Of a stretch of DNA of 64,000 nt, positions 52,857 through 61,325 are shown piece by piece. This DNA comes from Bordetella genomosp. 1 (GTDB taxonomy: Bacteria > Pseudomonadota > Gammaproteobacteria > Burkholderiales > Burkholderiaceae_B): positions 682,001-746,000 of the forward strand of contig NZ_NEVL01000001.1 of NCBI RefSeq assembly GCF_002261335.1, given 5' to 3'. The notes beneath the pieces were generated by a model that was given only the letters and a program-made list of their open reading frames with translations, was not told where the DNA came from and made no database searches. Both the position numbers and the translations under genes were made by a program. How positions within the stretch are numbered: the first letter of the stretch is position 1; each line of letters begins with the position of its first letter.

Positions 52857-53416
52857 CACAGACTCCAGGCCTGGGCCGCCGGCACCACGCGGGCGAAGCG
52901 GCCCTCGAGCACCAGCTCGGTCCGTTCGCGCAGCTCGGCCGGAGTGTAGACCCTGCCGCTGCGCGCCTGCATCGCGAAGGTGAGCGTGGCGTCGAGCGCG
53001 TAGATCACGTCCAGCCCGTTGTCGCTCGCGTGCCGGGTGGTGGTTTCGCAGCACTGTTCGGTGCGGATGCCGCTGATCACGACGCCGGTGACGCCCTGCG
53101 CGCTGAGCCAGTCGTCGAGGTTCTGGTCCTTCGCGTCGCGGGCATAGAGCGCGGAGTGCACCGTTTTGCGAAACACGGGGCAGGGCGGCACGCGCAGGCC
53201 GGCCAGGGTGCGCACCTGGCCGTTGGCCGGGTCGAACGGATCGGCCTTGCCGCCGTCCTGCTCGTGAAAGATCTGCACGATCGGCTGGCCGCGCCGTTGC
53301 GCCTCGTCGATCAGGTGCTGGACCGCCGCGAGGAACGCCGGCAGCTCCGTCTCGTCCCAATACGGACGCGAGCGGAAGGATTCCTGGATGTCGATCAGCA
53401 GCAGGGCGGTGCTCAT
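52856..53416 (-). CDS. Isochorismatase-fold cysteine hydrolase
   Basis: 186 residues. Triad: Asp9 in LLLIDIQESF, Lys84 in FRKTVHSAL, Cys122 in RTEQCCETTTRHA. Short form of the family (nicotinamidase-related). Cleaves an amide or related bond, substrate unknown. It is upstream of and overlapping a GlxA-type regulator, which likely controls it. A different subgroup from the hydrolase at 32921, since the sequences share only the triad motifs. Confidence 0.85.
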   Translation of the reverse strand: MSTALLLIDIQESFRSRPYWDETELPAFLAAVQHLIDEAQRRGQPIVQIFHEQDGGKADPFDPANGQVRTLAGLRVPPCPVFRKTVHSALYARDAKDQNLDDWLSAQGVTGVVISGIRTEQCCETTTRHASDNGLDVIYALDATLTFAMQARSGRVYTPAELRERTELVLEGRFARVVPAAQAWSL

Positions 53417-53644
53417 GGCGAGGCTTCCAAAGACAGAAAGGGACAGGAAATGATCCTGTGTGTCGCTGGATTATCGCCCGACTTCCCCGGGGCGGGCAGC
53501 CCGGGCCGGGACCGCCAGCGGCCCGATTCGGACATCGCCTGCGGTGGCGGCGCCGGGCAGTCAGGCACGCGTCAGCGCCGATGCGGCGTTCGCGCCGCTG
53601 CGGCATACAATCCGTGAGTCGTCATCACAGCCGCCGTACCCGAC

Positions 53645-54805
53645 GTGGATCGCACCCAGCCGCAAGACCTCGCCCATATGCAGCGCGCACTCGCCCTTGC
53701 GCGTGGCGTCCTGTACACGACCTCGCCGAATCCGCGCGTGGGTTGCGTGATCGTGCGCGAGGGCCGGGTCATCGGGGAGGGCGCCACGCAGCCGCCCGGC
53801 AATCCGCACGCCGAGGTGATGGCGCTGCGCGCCGCGGCCGCGGCCGGCGAGACCGTTGCCGGCGCAACCGTGTACGTCACGCTCGAACCCTGCTCCCACC
53901 ATGGCCGCACGCCGCCCTGCGTCGACGCGCTCATCGCGGCCGGGCCGGCGCGCGTCGTGGTGGCCATGGGCGACCCCAATCCGCAGGTCAATGGCGCCGG
54001 CTTCGCGCGCCTGCGCGCCGCCGGCATCGAGGTCTGCACCGGCGTGGGCGAGGCCGAGTCGCTCGAGCTGAACGCGGGCTTCGTGGCGCGCATGAGCCGC
54101 GGCACCCCCTGGGCCTGGATGAAGATGGCCGCCTCGCTGGACGGCCGCAGCGCGCTGCACAACGGCATTTCGCAATGGATCACCGGCGATGCCGCGCGGG
54201 CCGACGGCCACCACTGGCGCGCCCGCGCCGACCTGGTGCTGACCGGCATGGGCACCGTCACCAAGGATGATCCGCAACTCAATGTGCGCGCGGTGCAGAC
54301 GCCGCGCCCGCCGCGCAAGGCCGTGGTCGATGCGCGGCTCGACATCTCGCCGCAGGCGCGCCTGTTCGACGGCACCGAGGTGCTGGTGTTCACCGCCGCC
54401 GCCGACCCGGCGCGCGAGGCCGTGCTGGCCGACCGCAACGCCCGGGTGATCCGGCTGCCCGACGCGCGCGGCGAGCGCGTCGACCTCGCCGCCATGATGG
54501 CCTGGCTCGGCCGCAACGATTTCAACGAGGTGCACGTCGAGGCCGGCGCCGGCCTGTCGGGGGCGCTGCTGACCGCCGGCTGCATCGACGAGCTGCTGGT
54601 CTACCTCGCGCCCGTGCTGCTCGGCGACGCCGCCGGCATGGTGCGGCTGCCGCTGCTCGAACATCTCGAGGCGGCGCGCCGCTATGTGTTTACCGATATG
54701 ACTCGCGTGGGCGCCGACGTGCGCCTGCGCGCCACGAGTGATGCGCACTGGCAGGCCCTGGTGGCCAGCGTGCGCGGCGTCGGCGCTGCCGGCGCGCTTT
54801 CCTGA
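53645..54805 (+). CDS. ribD: Riboflavin biosynthesis bifunctional deaminase/reductase RibD
   Basis: 386 residues with a GTG start at 53645 (next Met at 53678). The deaminase half holds the zinc motif PHAEV (His55, Glu57) and PCSHHGRTPPC (Cys83, Cys92). The reductase half begins WAWMKMAASLDGRSA near 157 and contains DLVLTGMGTVTKDDPQLNVR. It performs the second and third steps of riboflavin synthesis. ribE follows 38 bp later. No FMN riboswitch is evident upstream. Confidence 0.95.
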   Translation: MDRTQPQDLAHMQRALALARGVLYTTSPNPRVGCVIVREGRVIGEGATQPPGNPHAEVMALRAAAAAGETVAGATVYVTLEPCSHHGRTPPCVDALIAAGPARVVVAMGDPNPQVNGAGFARLRAAGIEVCTGVGEAESLELNAGFVARMSRGTPWAWMKMAASLDGRSALHNGISQWITGDAARADGHHWRARADLVLTGMGTVTKDDPQLNVRAVQTPRPPRKAVVDARLDISPQARLFDGTEVLVFTAAADPAREAVLADRNARVIRLPDARGERVDLAAMMAWLGRNDFNEVHVEAGAGLSGALLTAGCIDELLVYLAPVLLGDAAGMVRLPLLEHLEAARRYVFTDMTRVGADVRLRATSDAHWQALVASVRGVGAAGALS

Positions 54806-54843
54806 TCAAGACGGCGCCGCGGAGCGCCCAAAGGAGCAAACCT

Positions 54844-55485
54844 ATGTTTACCGGTCTGGTTGCGGCAGTCGGCCGCATCGTCAACGTGGCGCCGCTGGGC
54901 GACGAATCCGCCGGCGTGCGGCTCGACATCGATGCCGCCTCGCTCGGCCTGCACGACGTCGGCCTGGGCGACTCGATCGCCGTGCAGGGCGCCTGCATGA
55001 CCGTCGTCGCGCTGCAGGGCACGCAGTTCCAGGTCGACGTCTCGCGCGAGAGCCTGAACCGCACCGTGGGCCTCGCGGCCACGGGAGAGGTGAATCTGGA
55101 GAAATCGCTGCGCATCGGCGACCAGATCGGCGGCCATCTGGTGTCCGGTCACGTCGACGGCCTGGGCGAGGTGCTGCGCTTCTCCGATGCGGGCGAATCG
55201 CGCGAGCTGGTGATCCGCGTGCCCAAGACCCTCGCGCGCTTCCTGGCCTACAAGGGCTCGATCGTGGTCAACGGCATCAGCCTGACGGTCAACAGCGTGC
55301 TCGACGACAGCGACGGCTGCGACATCAGCATCAACATCATCCCCCACACGCAGGAAGTCACGACGCTGCGCAACGTGAAGGCGGGCGACAAGGTCAACCT
55401 CGAGGTCGACATGATCGCGCGCTACGTGGAACGCATGCTGTCGGTGAGCGGCGCCGCCGCCGGCGGCGCGGTGGCCTGGCTCTGA
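54844..55485 (+). CDS. ribE: Riboflavin synthase alpha subunit
   Basis: 213 residues. It starts with the invariant MFTGLV and consists of two homologous lumazine-binding repeats (about 1-95 and 96-200). GHLVSGHVDGLGEV marks the second. It dismutates two dimethylribityl-lumazine molecules to riboflavin. AAAGGAG precedes the ATG. Forms a ribDE unit. The ribBA and ribH genes are not in the window. Confidence 0.96.
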   Translation: MFTGLVAAVGRIVNVAPLGDESAGVRLDIDAASLGLHDVGLGDSIAVQGACMTVVALQGTQFQVDVSRESLNRTVGLAATGEVNLEKSLRIGDQIGGHLVSGHVDGLGEVLRFSDAGESRELVIRVPKTLARFLAYKGSIVVNGISLTVNSVLDDSDGCDISINIIPHTQEVTTLRNVKAGDKVNLEVDMIARYVERMLSVSGAAAGGAVAWL

Positions 55486-55567
55486 TCCGGGGCCCCAGGC
55501 TCCTGCGGCCGGCTCGCGGGCCGGCCTCCTGCCCGCGAGGGCGCTTTTGGCGGGTACGGAAGGTGGA

Positions 55568-57463
55568 ATGAGAGACGAAGCACTGACCTTCGTGGCGGCG
55601 GCCCTGGTGCTGCTGACCCTCAGCCGGCTGGCGCTGGCGGCGTGGCAGTGGCCGCGCGTGCGCGACGCGGGCGGTCTGTGGCCGCTGCTGCGCGGCGGCC
55701 TGCGGATCGACGCGCACATGGTGGCGGTGCTGGCGGCCTGGCCGCTGGTGCTGGGCCCCTGGCTGGGCGAATTTCACTGGGCCGCCGAGATCACCTCGTA
55801 CTGGTTCATGCTGTCGTGGATCCTGCTGGTGCTGCTGGAGGTGTCCACGCCGCCCTTCATCCAGGAATACGACACGCGTCCGAACCGCCTCTTCGTGGAG
55901 TATCTCAAGCATCCGCGCGAGGTCTCCAACATGGTGTGGCGCGGCTACAAGACGGCGCTGCTGGGCGGCACCGCCGTGCTGGTGCTGGTGGGCTTCGCCG
56001 GTTGCGTGCTGTTCTTCAACCCCACCGACGATACGCCGCTGGCCTGGTGGCAACGCATCCTCTACAGCGTCGGCATGCTGGCGGTGGTGATCCTGGCGAT
56101 CCGCGGCAGCCTCGGGCACCGGCCCATGAATCCCTCGTCGGTGGCGTACTGCTCCGACGGCATGGTGAACACGCTCGCGCTGAACTCGCTCTACAACGTC
56201 TTCTACGCGATCTACAGCATGAAGAACGAGCGCGGCGGCTCGGCGATGTACGGCAAGATGCCGAGCGCGCGCATGCACGAGATCGTGCTGGCGCACGCGA
56301 ACCTGCCGCCGCCCGCCGCGGGCGCCGAATTGCCCAGTCTGCACCGGCAGCAGCCGGCGGCGCGGCCGGCGCGGCCCAAGAAGATTGTCATCATCCTCGA
56401 GGAAAGCCTGGGCGCGCAGTACAGCGCCGCGCTGGGCGGCATGGGCCTCACCCCCGAGCTCGATGCGCTGATGCGCGAGGGCTGGGCCTTCACCCGCACC
56501 TATGCGACCGGCACCCGCTCGGTGCGCGGCCTGGAGGCGGTCACCACCGGTTTCCCGCCCACGCCGATGCAGGCGGTGCTGAAGCTGCCGCGCGCGCAGC
56601 GCGGCTTCTTCACGCTGGCGCAGCTGCTGGGGCGCGAGGGCTATCAGTCGCGCTTCATCTACGGCGGCGAATCGCACTTCGACAACATGAAGGCCTTCTT
56701 CCTGGGCAACGGTTTCGACGGCATCGTGGATCGGAAGGATTTCGTGGATCCGGTGTTCGAGGGAACCTGGGGCGCGAGCGACGAGGACATGTTCAACCAG
56801 CTCGACCGCGTGCTGCGCGAGGAGGGCGAACAGCCCAGCTTCACGCTGGCGTTCTCGGTGTCGAACCACACCCCCTGGGAATACCCGGCCGGCCGCATCG
56901 AGGTGCAGGGCGAGCCCGCCACCGAACACAACAGCGTGCGCTACGCGGATTGGGCGCTCGGCCGTTTCTTCGAGCGCGCGCGCAAGGCCCCGTATTGGGA
57001 CGACACCGTATTCCTGGTGGTGGCCGATCATGATTCGCGGGTGTTCGGCGCCACGCTCGTGCCGGTGCGCCACTTCCACATCCCCGCCGTGATCCTGGGC
57101 GGCGGCATCGCCGCGCGCACCGACGACCGCCTGATCAGCCAGATCGATCTCGCGCCCACGCTGCTGTCGCTGGCGGGCATCGAGGCCGACCACCCGATGA
57201 TTGGTCACGATCTTGCGATCAGTTCGCCGAATCGCGCCATCATGCAATACGACAACACGTATGGTTATCTGCGGGGCGACGATCTGCTGGTGATGACGCC
57301 GGGGCGCGACCCGGTGCAGTTCCGCTACGACGCGCCCGAGCAATACACGCCGGTGGCGGTCGACACGGAGCTGGCGCGCGTGGCGCTTGCGCACGCTCTG
57401 TGGCCCGACTGGGCCTATCGCGAGGGACGCTATCGGCTCGCGGATGTCACACCGGCCGTTTGA
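55568..57463 (+). CDS. LTA-synthase-like sulfatase-family transferase
   Basis: 631 residues from ATG 55568. About five N-terminal membrane segments, then a periplasmic alkaline-phosphatase-fold domain. Metal and nucleophile motifs: ILEESLGAQYS near 277, the Thr of ATGTRSVRG near 313 as probable nucleophile, VADHDSR near 486 and HFHIPAV near 505. Family members transfer phosphoglycerol or phosphoethanolamine to glycans or membrane lipids. In Gram-negatives a role in periplasmic glucan (OpgB-like) or envelope decoration is possible. Followed by a terminator. Confidence 0.85.
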   Translation: MRDEALTFVAAALVLLTLSRLALAAWQWPRVRDAGGLWPLLRGGLRIDAHMVAVLAAWPLVLGPWLGEFHWAAEITSYWFMLSWILLVLLEVSTPPFIQEYDTRPNRLFVEYLKHPREVSNMVWRGYKTALLGGTAVLVLVGFAGCVLFFNPTDDTPLAWWQRILYSVGMLAVVILAIRGSLGHRPMNPSSVAYCSDGMVNTLALNSLYNVFYAIYSMKNERGGSAMYGKMPSARMHEIVLAHANLPPPAAGAELPSLHRQQPAARPARPKKIVIILEESLGAQYSAALGGMGLTPELDALMREGWAFTRTYATGTRSVRGLEAVTTGFPPTPMQAVLKLPRAQRGFFTLAQLLGREGYQSRFIYGGESHFDNMKAFFLGNGFDGIVDRKDFVDPVFEGTWGASDEDMFNQLDRVLREEGEQPSFTLAFSVSNHTPWEYPAGRIEVQGEPATEHNSVRYADWALGRFFERARKAPYWDDTVFLVVADHDSRVFGATLVPVRHFHIPAVILGGGIAARTDDRLISQIDLAPTLLSLAGIEADHPMIGHDLAISSPNRAIMQYDNTYGYLRGDDLLVMTPGRDPVQFRYDAPEQYTPVAVDTELARVALAHALWPDWAYREGRYRLADVTPAV

Positions 57464-57495
57464 ACGATGCTGCTTCATCATCCCGGATGATCGCG

Positions 57496-57519
57496 ACGCG
57501 CCCCACGGGGCGCGTTTTT
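57496..57519 (+). terminator. Terminator after the LTA-synthase-like gene
   Basis: ACGCGCCCC/GGGGCGCGT stem with a two-base centre, then TTTTT. It begins 32 bp past the stop. The following 57520-57780 holds only GC-rich sequence without a gene I can support. Confidence 0.8.
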
Positions 57520-57782
57520 CATGGCCGCGTCGTCATCGGCCTCATGCGTGCGGCCGGTGTGCTCGCCGCCGCATCGGCCGATCTCGCGTGCGTCGCGATC
57601 TCCGTCATGCGGCTGGCCGGCAGCGCTTGTACACAAGCAGGTGTACCGGGAACGGCAAATGCTAGGTAATGCGGGTGAGGCGATGCGCGTTGTCTTTCCG
57701 GGCGGCGTCGAACGCGATGCATCCACCGCGCAGCGGCACGCGTATGTACCAACGTGAGGCCCCGCGCATGCGGACCCCGGCT

Positions 57783-57824
57783 TTTCACCGCGACGGTTTC
57801 ACCGCGACGGTTTCACCGCGACGT
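57783..57824 (+). repeat. Three 14-bp tandem repeats
   Basis: TTTCACCGCGACGG twice, then TTTCACCGCGACGT, in direct tandem at the edge of a lower-GC spacer upstream of prkA. Confidence 0.8.
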
Positions 57825-57831
57825 GTTCGAT

Positions 57832-58047
57832 ATGAATAAAGGGTATGTACTCATTGCTGTCAGCACTCGCCCGACTGCGCTGCCAATGCCTGAAATCGTG
57901 GGGTCTGACGGTAAATTTCATGATGTGCCGGAACTTGTGGCACATCATCGGGGCCTAATCTCTGAAGGGGTCTCACATCCCTGTCTATTGTGTGTGGTTA
58001 AAGTGCGACGACTACATAATGCGGTGGAGCCTCATTCGCAAGAATGA
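57832..58047 (+). CDS. Possible small protein, unsupported by homology
   Basis: A 71-codon frame starting at ATG 57832 (MNKGYVLIAVSTRP) in the spacer before prkA. No Shine-Dalgarno, no recognised domain, and roughly 50% GC, well below the rest of the window. It could be a remnant of transferred DNA, a regulatory spacer, or a small gene. The frame is listed because nothing else occupies the region. Confidence 0.2.
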   Translation: MNKGYVLIAVSTRPTALPMPEIVGSDGKFHDVPELVAHHRGLISEGVSHPCLLCVVKVRRLHNAVEPHSQE

Positions 58048-58127
58048 CTAGCTTGGCTGGTATAGGAAGCACACAATGGGTTTAACCGTATCTGATTGTT
58101 GGATACGGCACTGTAGGAGGGTCGGCC

Positions 58128-60053
58128 GTGCAAAGCATCCTCGAAGGCTTCAAGTCCCAGTACGCTCGGGAACAGGAATCGGAACTTTCTCTCGAAGAAT
58201 TCCTTGACCTCGCCAAGCGTGATCCCATGGTCTACGCCAGCCCCGCGGAGCGCATGCTCGCGGCGATCGGCGAACCGGAACTCATCGACACGCGCAACGA
58301 CCCGAGGCTCTCGCGGTTGTTCTCCAATCGCGTGATTCGCCGCTATCCGGCGTTCAAAGAGTTCTACGGCATGGAAGACGTGATCGATCAGATCGTTGCG
58401 TTCTTCAAGCATGCCGCTCAGGGCCTTGAAGAGCGCAAGCAGATTCTTTATCTGCTGGGTCCGGTGGGGGGCGGCAAGTCCTCCATCGCGGAACGCCTGA
58501 AGGTGTTGATGGAGCGTTATCCCATCTACGCCCTGAAGGGCTCGCCGGTGAACGAATCGCCGCTGGGGCTGTTCCACCCCGACCGTTTCGGCGAAACGCT
58601 CGAGCGCGACTACAACATTCCGCGGCGTTATCTCAGCGGCATCATGTCGCCCTGGGCCGTGAAGCGCCTGAAGGAATTCGACGGCGACCTGTCGCAATTC
58701 CGCGTGGTGCGGCTCAATCCCTCGGTGCTGCGCCAGCTCGCGATCGCCAAGACCGAACCGGGCGACGAAAACAACCAGGATATTTCTTCACTGGTCGGCA
58801 AGGTCGACATCCGCAAGCTCGACCGCTATTCGCAAGACGATCCCGATGCCTACAGCTATTCGGGCGGGCTGTGCCTGGCCAACCAGGGCCTGCTCGAGTT
58901 CGTCGAGATGTTCAAGGCGCCGATCAAGATGCTGCACCCGTTGCTGACCGCGACGCAGGAGGGCAACTTCAAGGGCACCGAGGGCTTCTCCGCGATCCCG
59001 TTCAACGGCGCCATCCTGGCGCACTCGAACGAATCCGAATGGCAGACCTTCCGCAACAACAAGCACAACGAGGCCTTTCTCGACCGGATCTACATCGTCA
59101 AGGTGCCGTACTGCCTGCAGACCGATGAAGAGGTGAAGATCTACGAGAAGCTGCTGCGGCACAGTTCGCTGTCGAACGCGCCGTGCGCACCCGGAACGCT
59201 GGACATGATGGCGCAGTTCTCCGTGCTGACGCGCCTGAAGGAGCCGGAAAACTCGAGCATCTATTCCAAGATGCGCGTGTATGACGGCGAGAGCCTGAAA
59301 GACGTGGATCCCAAGGCCAAGGCGCTGCAGGAATACAAGGATTACGCCGGCACCGACGAGGGCATGAACGGGGTCTCGACCCGCTTCGCCTACAAGATCC
59401 TGTCGAGCGTGTTCAACCACGACCAGACCGAGGTCGCGGCCAACCCCGTGCACCTGATGTATGTGCTCGAGCAGCGCATCGCCCGGGAGGACTTCCCCGA
59501 AGAAACGCGCCGGCGCTATCTCGATTTCATCAAGGGCTACCTGGCGCCGCGCTACGCCGAATTCATCGGCAAGGAGATCCAGACCGCGTATCTCGAGTCG
59601 TATTCCGAATACGGCCAGAACATCTTCGACCGCTACGTGACGTTTGCCGACTGCTGGATCCAGGACGAGGAGTTCCGCGACCCTGAAACCGGCGAGAGCT
59701 TCGACCGCGGCGCGCTCAACGATGAGCTGGAGAAGATCGAGAAGCCGGCCGGGATCGCGAACCCCAAGGATTTCCGCAACGAGATCGTGAATTTCGTGTT
59801 GCGGGCCCGCGCCAACAACGGCGGGCGCAATCCCAACTGGACCAGCTACGAGAAGCTGCGTGAAGTCATCGAGAAGAAGATGTTCTCGAATACCGAGGAT
59901 CTGCTGCCGGTGATCTCGTTCAATGCCAAGGCGTCGGCCGAGGACAAGAGCAAGCACCAGAGCTTCGTCGATCGCATGGTCGACAAGGGCTACACCGAGA
60001 AGCAGGTCCGCCTGTTGTGCGAGTGGTACCTTAGGGTGAGGAAGTCATCCTGA
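58128..60053 (+). CDS. prkA: PrkA-family serine protein kinase
   Basis: 641 residues, GTG start at 58128 with GGAGG seven to eight bases before. The N-terminal AAA-like module has Walker A GPVGGGKSS at 111-119 and YPIYALKGSPVNESPLGLFH after it. The C-terminal PrkA domain follows (e.g. NHDQTEVAANPVHLMYVLEQ). The family (E. coli YeaG) acts in stationary-phase and nutrient-stress responses. First gene of prkA-yeaH-spoVR, 12 bp before yeaH. Confidence 0.95.
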   Translation: MQSILEGFKSQYAREQESELSLEEFLDLAKRDPMVYASPAERMLAAIGEPELIDTRNDPRLSRLFSNRVIRRYPAFKEFYGMEDVIDQIVAFFKHAAQGLEERKQILYLLGPVGGGKSSIAERLKVLMERYPIYALKGSPVNESPLGLFHPDRFGETLERDYNIPRRYLSGIMSPWAVKRLKEFDGDLSQFRVVRLNPSVLRQLAIAKTEPGDENNQDISSLVGKVDIRKLDRYSQDDPDAYSYSGGLCLANQGLLEFVEMFKAPIKMLHPLLTATQEGNFKGTEGFSAIPFNGAILAHSNESEWQTFRNNKHNEAFLDRIYIVKVPYCLQTDEEVKIYEKLLRHSSLSNAPCAPGTLDMMAQFSVLTRLKEPENSSIYSKMRVYDGESLKDVDPKAKALQEYKDYAGTDEGMNGVSTRFAYKILSSVFNHDQTEVAANPVHLMYVLEQRIAREDFPEETRRRYLDFIKGYLAPRYAEFIGKEIQTAYLESYSEYGQNIFDRYVTFADCWIQDEEFRDPETGESFDRGALNDELEKIEKPAGIANPKDFRNEIVNFVLRARANNGGRNPNWTSYEKLREVIEKKMFSNTEDLLPVISFNAKASAEDKSKHQSFVDRMVDKGYTEKQVRLLCEWYLRVRKSS

Positions 60054-60065
60054 GCGAGGTGAACC

Positions 60066-61325
60066 ATGAATTCGCTCATCGATCGTCGTCTCAATGGCCG
60101 CAACAAGAGCGCTGTCAATCGCGAGCGCTTCTTGCGGCGGTACAAGGAACAGATCCGCAAGGCCGTCCAGGATCTGGTCCGTGAGCGCTCCATCGCCGAT
60201 ATGGACCAGGGCGGCGAGATAAACCTGCCCGCGCGCGACATCTCGGAACCCCATTTCCGGCACGGGCAGGGGGGCGATCGCGAGATGGTCCATCCGGGCA
60301 ACCGTGAGTTTGCCCGCGGCGACACCATCGACCGTCCTTCGGGCGGCGAGGGCGGTGGCGGCTCCGAGCCCGGCGAGGGGGAGTCGGTGGACCAGTTCAC
60401 CTTCAGCCTTTCGCGGGCCGAGTTCCTGCATTTGTTTTTCGAGGATCTCGAGCTGCCGCATCTGGTGCGCACGCAACTGGGCGATGTGTCCCAGAAGCGC
60501 TGGCAGCGCGCCGGCTACACCACCACCGGCTCGCCCAGCATGCTGAGCGTCAACCGCACGCTGCGCGCCTCCCTGTCGCGGCGTGTCGCGTTGGGGCTGC
60601 ATGCCAAGAGCGAGCTGGAACTGGCCGAAACCGAGCTGGAAGAGGCGGAACAGGCCGGCGCGCCCCAGGCGCGGCTGGTGGCGCTGCGCGAGCGGGTCGC
60701 CGAGTGCAAGGGGCGCGCGGCGCGCGTGCCCTTCCTCGACGAGATCGATCTGCGCTATCGCAACCGCGTGCCGGTGGCGGTGCCGGTGGCGCGCGCCGTG
60801 ATGTTCTGCCTGATGGACGTGTCCGGTTCGATGGACGAGGGCAAGAAGGACCTCGCCAAGCGCTTCTTCACGCTGCTTTATCTGTTTCTGTCGCGCAAGT
60901 ACGAGCACGTCGAGGTGGTGTTCATCCGCCACACCGACAACGCGGAAGAGGTCGATGAGCACACTTTCTTCTACGATCCCAAGAGCGGCGGCACCATCGT
61001 GCTGTCGGCGCTGGAGCTGATGCACGAGATCGTGCAGGAGCGCTATTCGCCGTCGGCCTGGAACGTCTACGCGGCCCAGGCCAGCGACGGGGATTCGTTC
61101 GGCGCCGATGCCGGCAAGAGCGCGCGCTTCCTGGCGGAAAACCTGCTGCCGGCCACGCGCTACTTCGCCTACATCGAAGTGCCGGATTCGCAGGAGGCCC
61201 GCAAGAGCAGCCTGTGGGCCGAATACGAACAGGAAACCGCGCCGCACTTCGCGATGCGCCGCATCTGCGAGCGCGGCGAGATCTTCCCGGTCTTCCATGA
61301 CCTGTTCAAGAAGGAGGTCGCATGA
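60066..61325 (+). CDS. yeaH: YeaH/YhbH family protein (DUF444)
   Basis: 419 residues. A basic N-terminal region, a Gly-rich loop (PSGGEGGGGSEPGEGE, about 91-106), and a von Willebrand-A-like MIDAS motif, Asp251-Ser253-Ser255 in MDVSGSMDEGKKD. It is the constant partner of PrkA and SpoVR. Its stop overlaps the spoVR ATG by 4 bp, so translation is coupled. The molecular role is unknown, possibly a metal-dependent binding platform for the kinase. Confidence 0.93.
   Translation: MNSLIDRRLNGRNKSAVNRERFLRRYKEQIRKAVQDLVRERSIADMDQGGEINLPARDISEPHFRHGQGGDREMVHPGNREFARGDTIDRPSGGEGGGGSEPGEGESVDQFTFSLSRAEFLHLFFEDLELPHLVRTQLGDVSQKRWQRAGYTTTGSPSMLSVNRTLRASLSRRVALGLHAKSELELAETELEEAEQAGAPQARLVALRERVAECKGRAARVPFLDEIDLRYRNRVPVAVPVARAVMFCLMDVSGSMDEGKKDLAKRFFTLLYLFLSRKYEHVEVVFIRHTDNAEEVDEHTFFYDPKSGGTIVLSALELMHEIVQERYSPSAWNVYAAQASDGDSFGADAGKSARFLAENLLPATRYFAYIEVPDSQEARKSSLWAEYEQETAPHFAMRRICERGEIFPVFHDLFKKEVA

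Noticed and set aside
53417-53644. Possible FMN riboswitch before ribD
   Set aside because: The GC-rich spacer does not show the conserved segments of the RFN element.
57520-57780. Several overlapping short frames between the LTA-synthase-like gene and the tandem repeats
   Set aside because: All are short, mutually overlapping, and without ribosome-binding sites or domains.
57938-57953. TGGCAC element suggesting a sigma-54 promoter for prkA
   Set aside because: The -24 part (TGGCAC) is present but the -12 part reads CGGGG instead of TTGC, so the consensus is not met.
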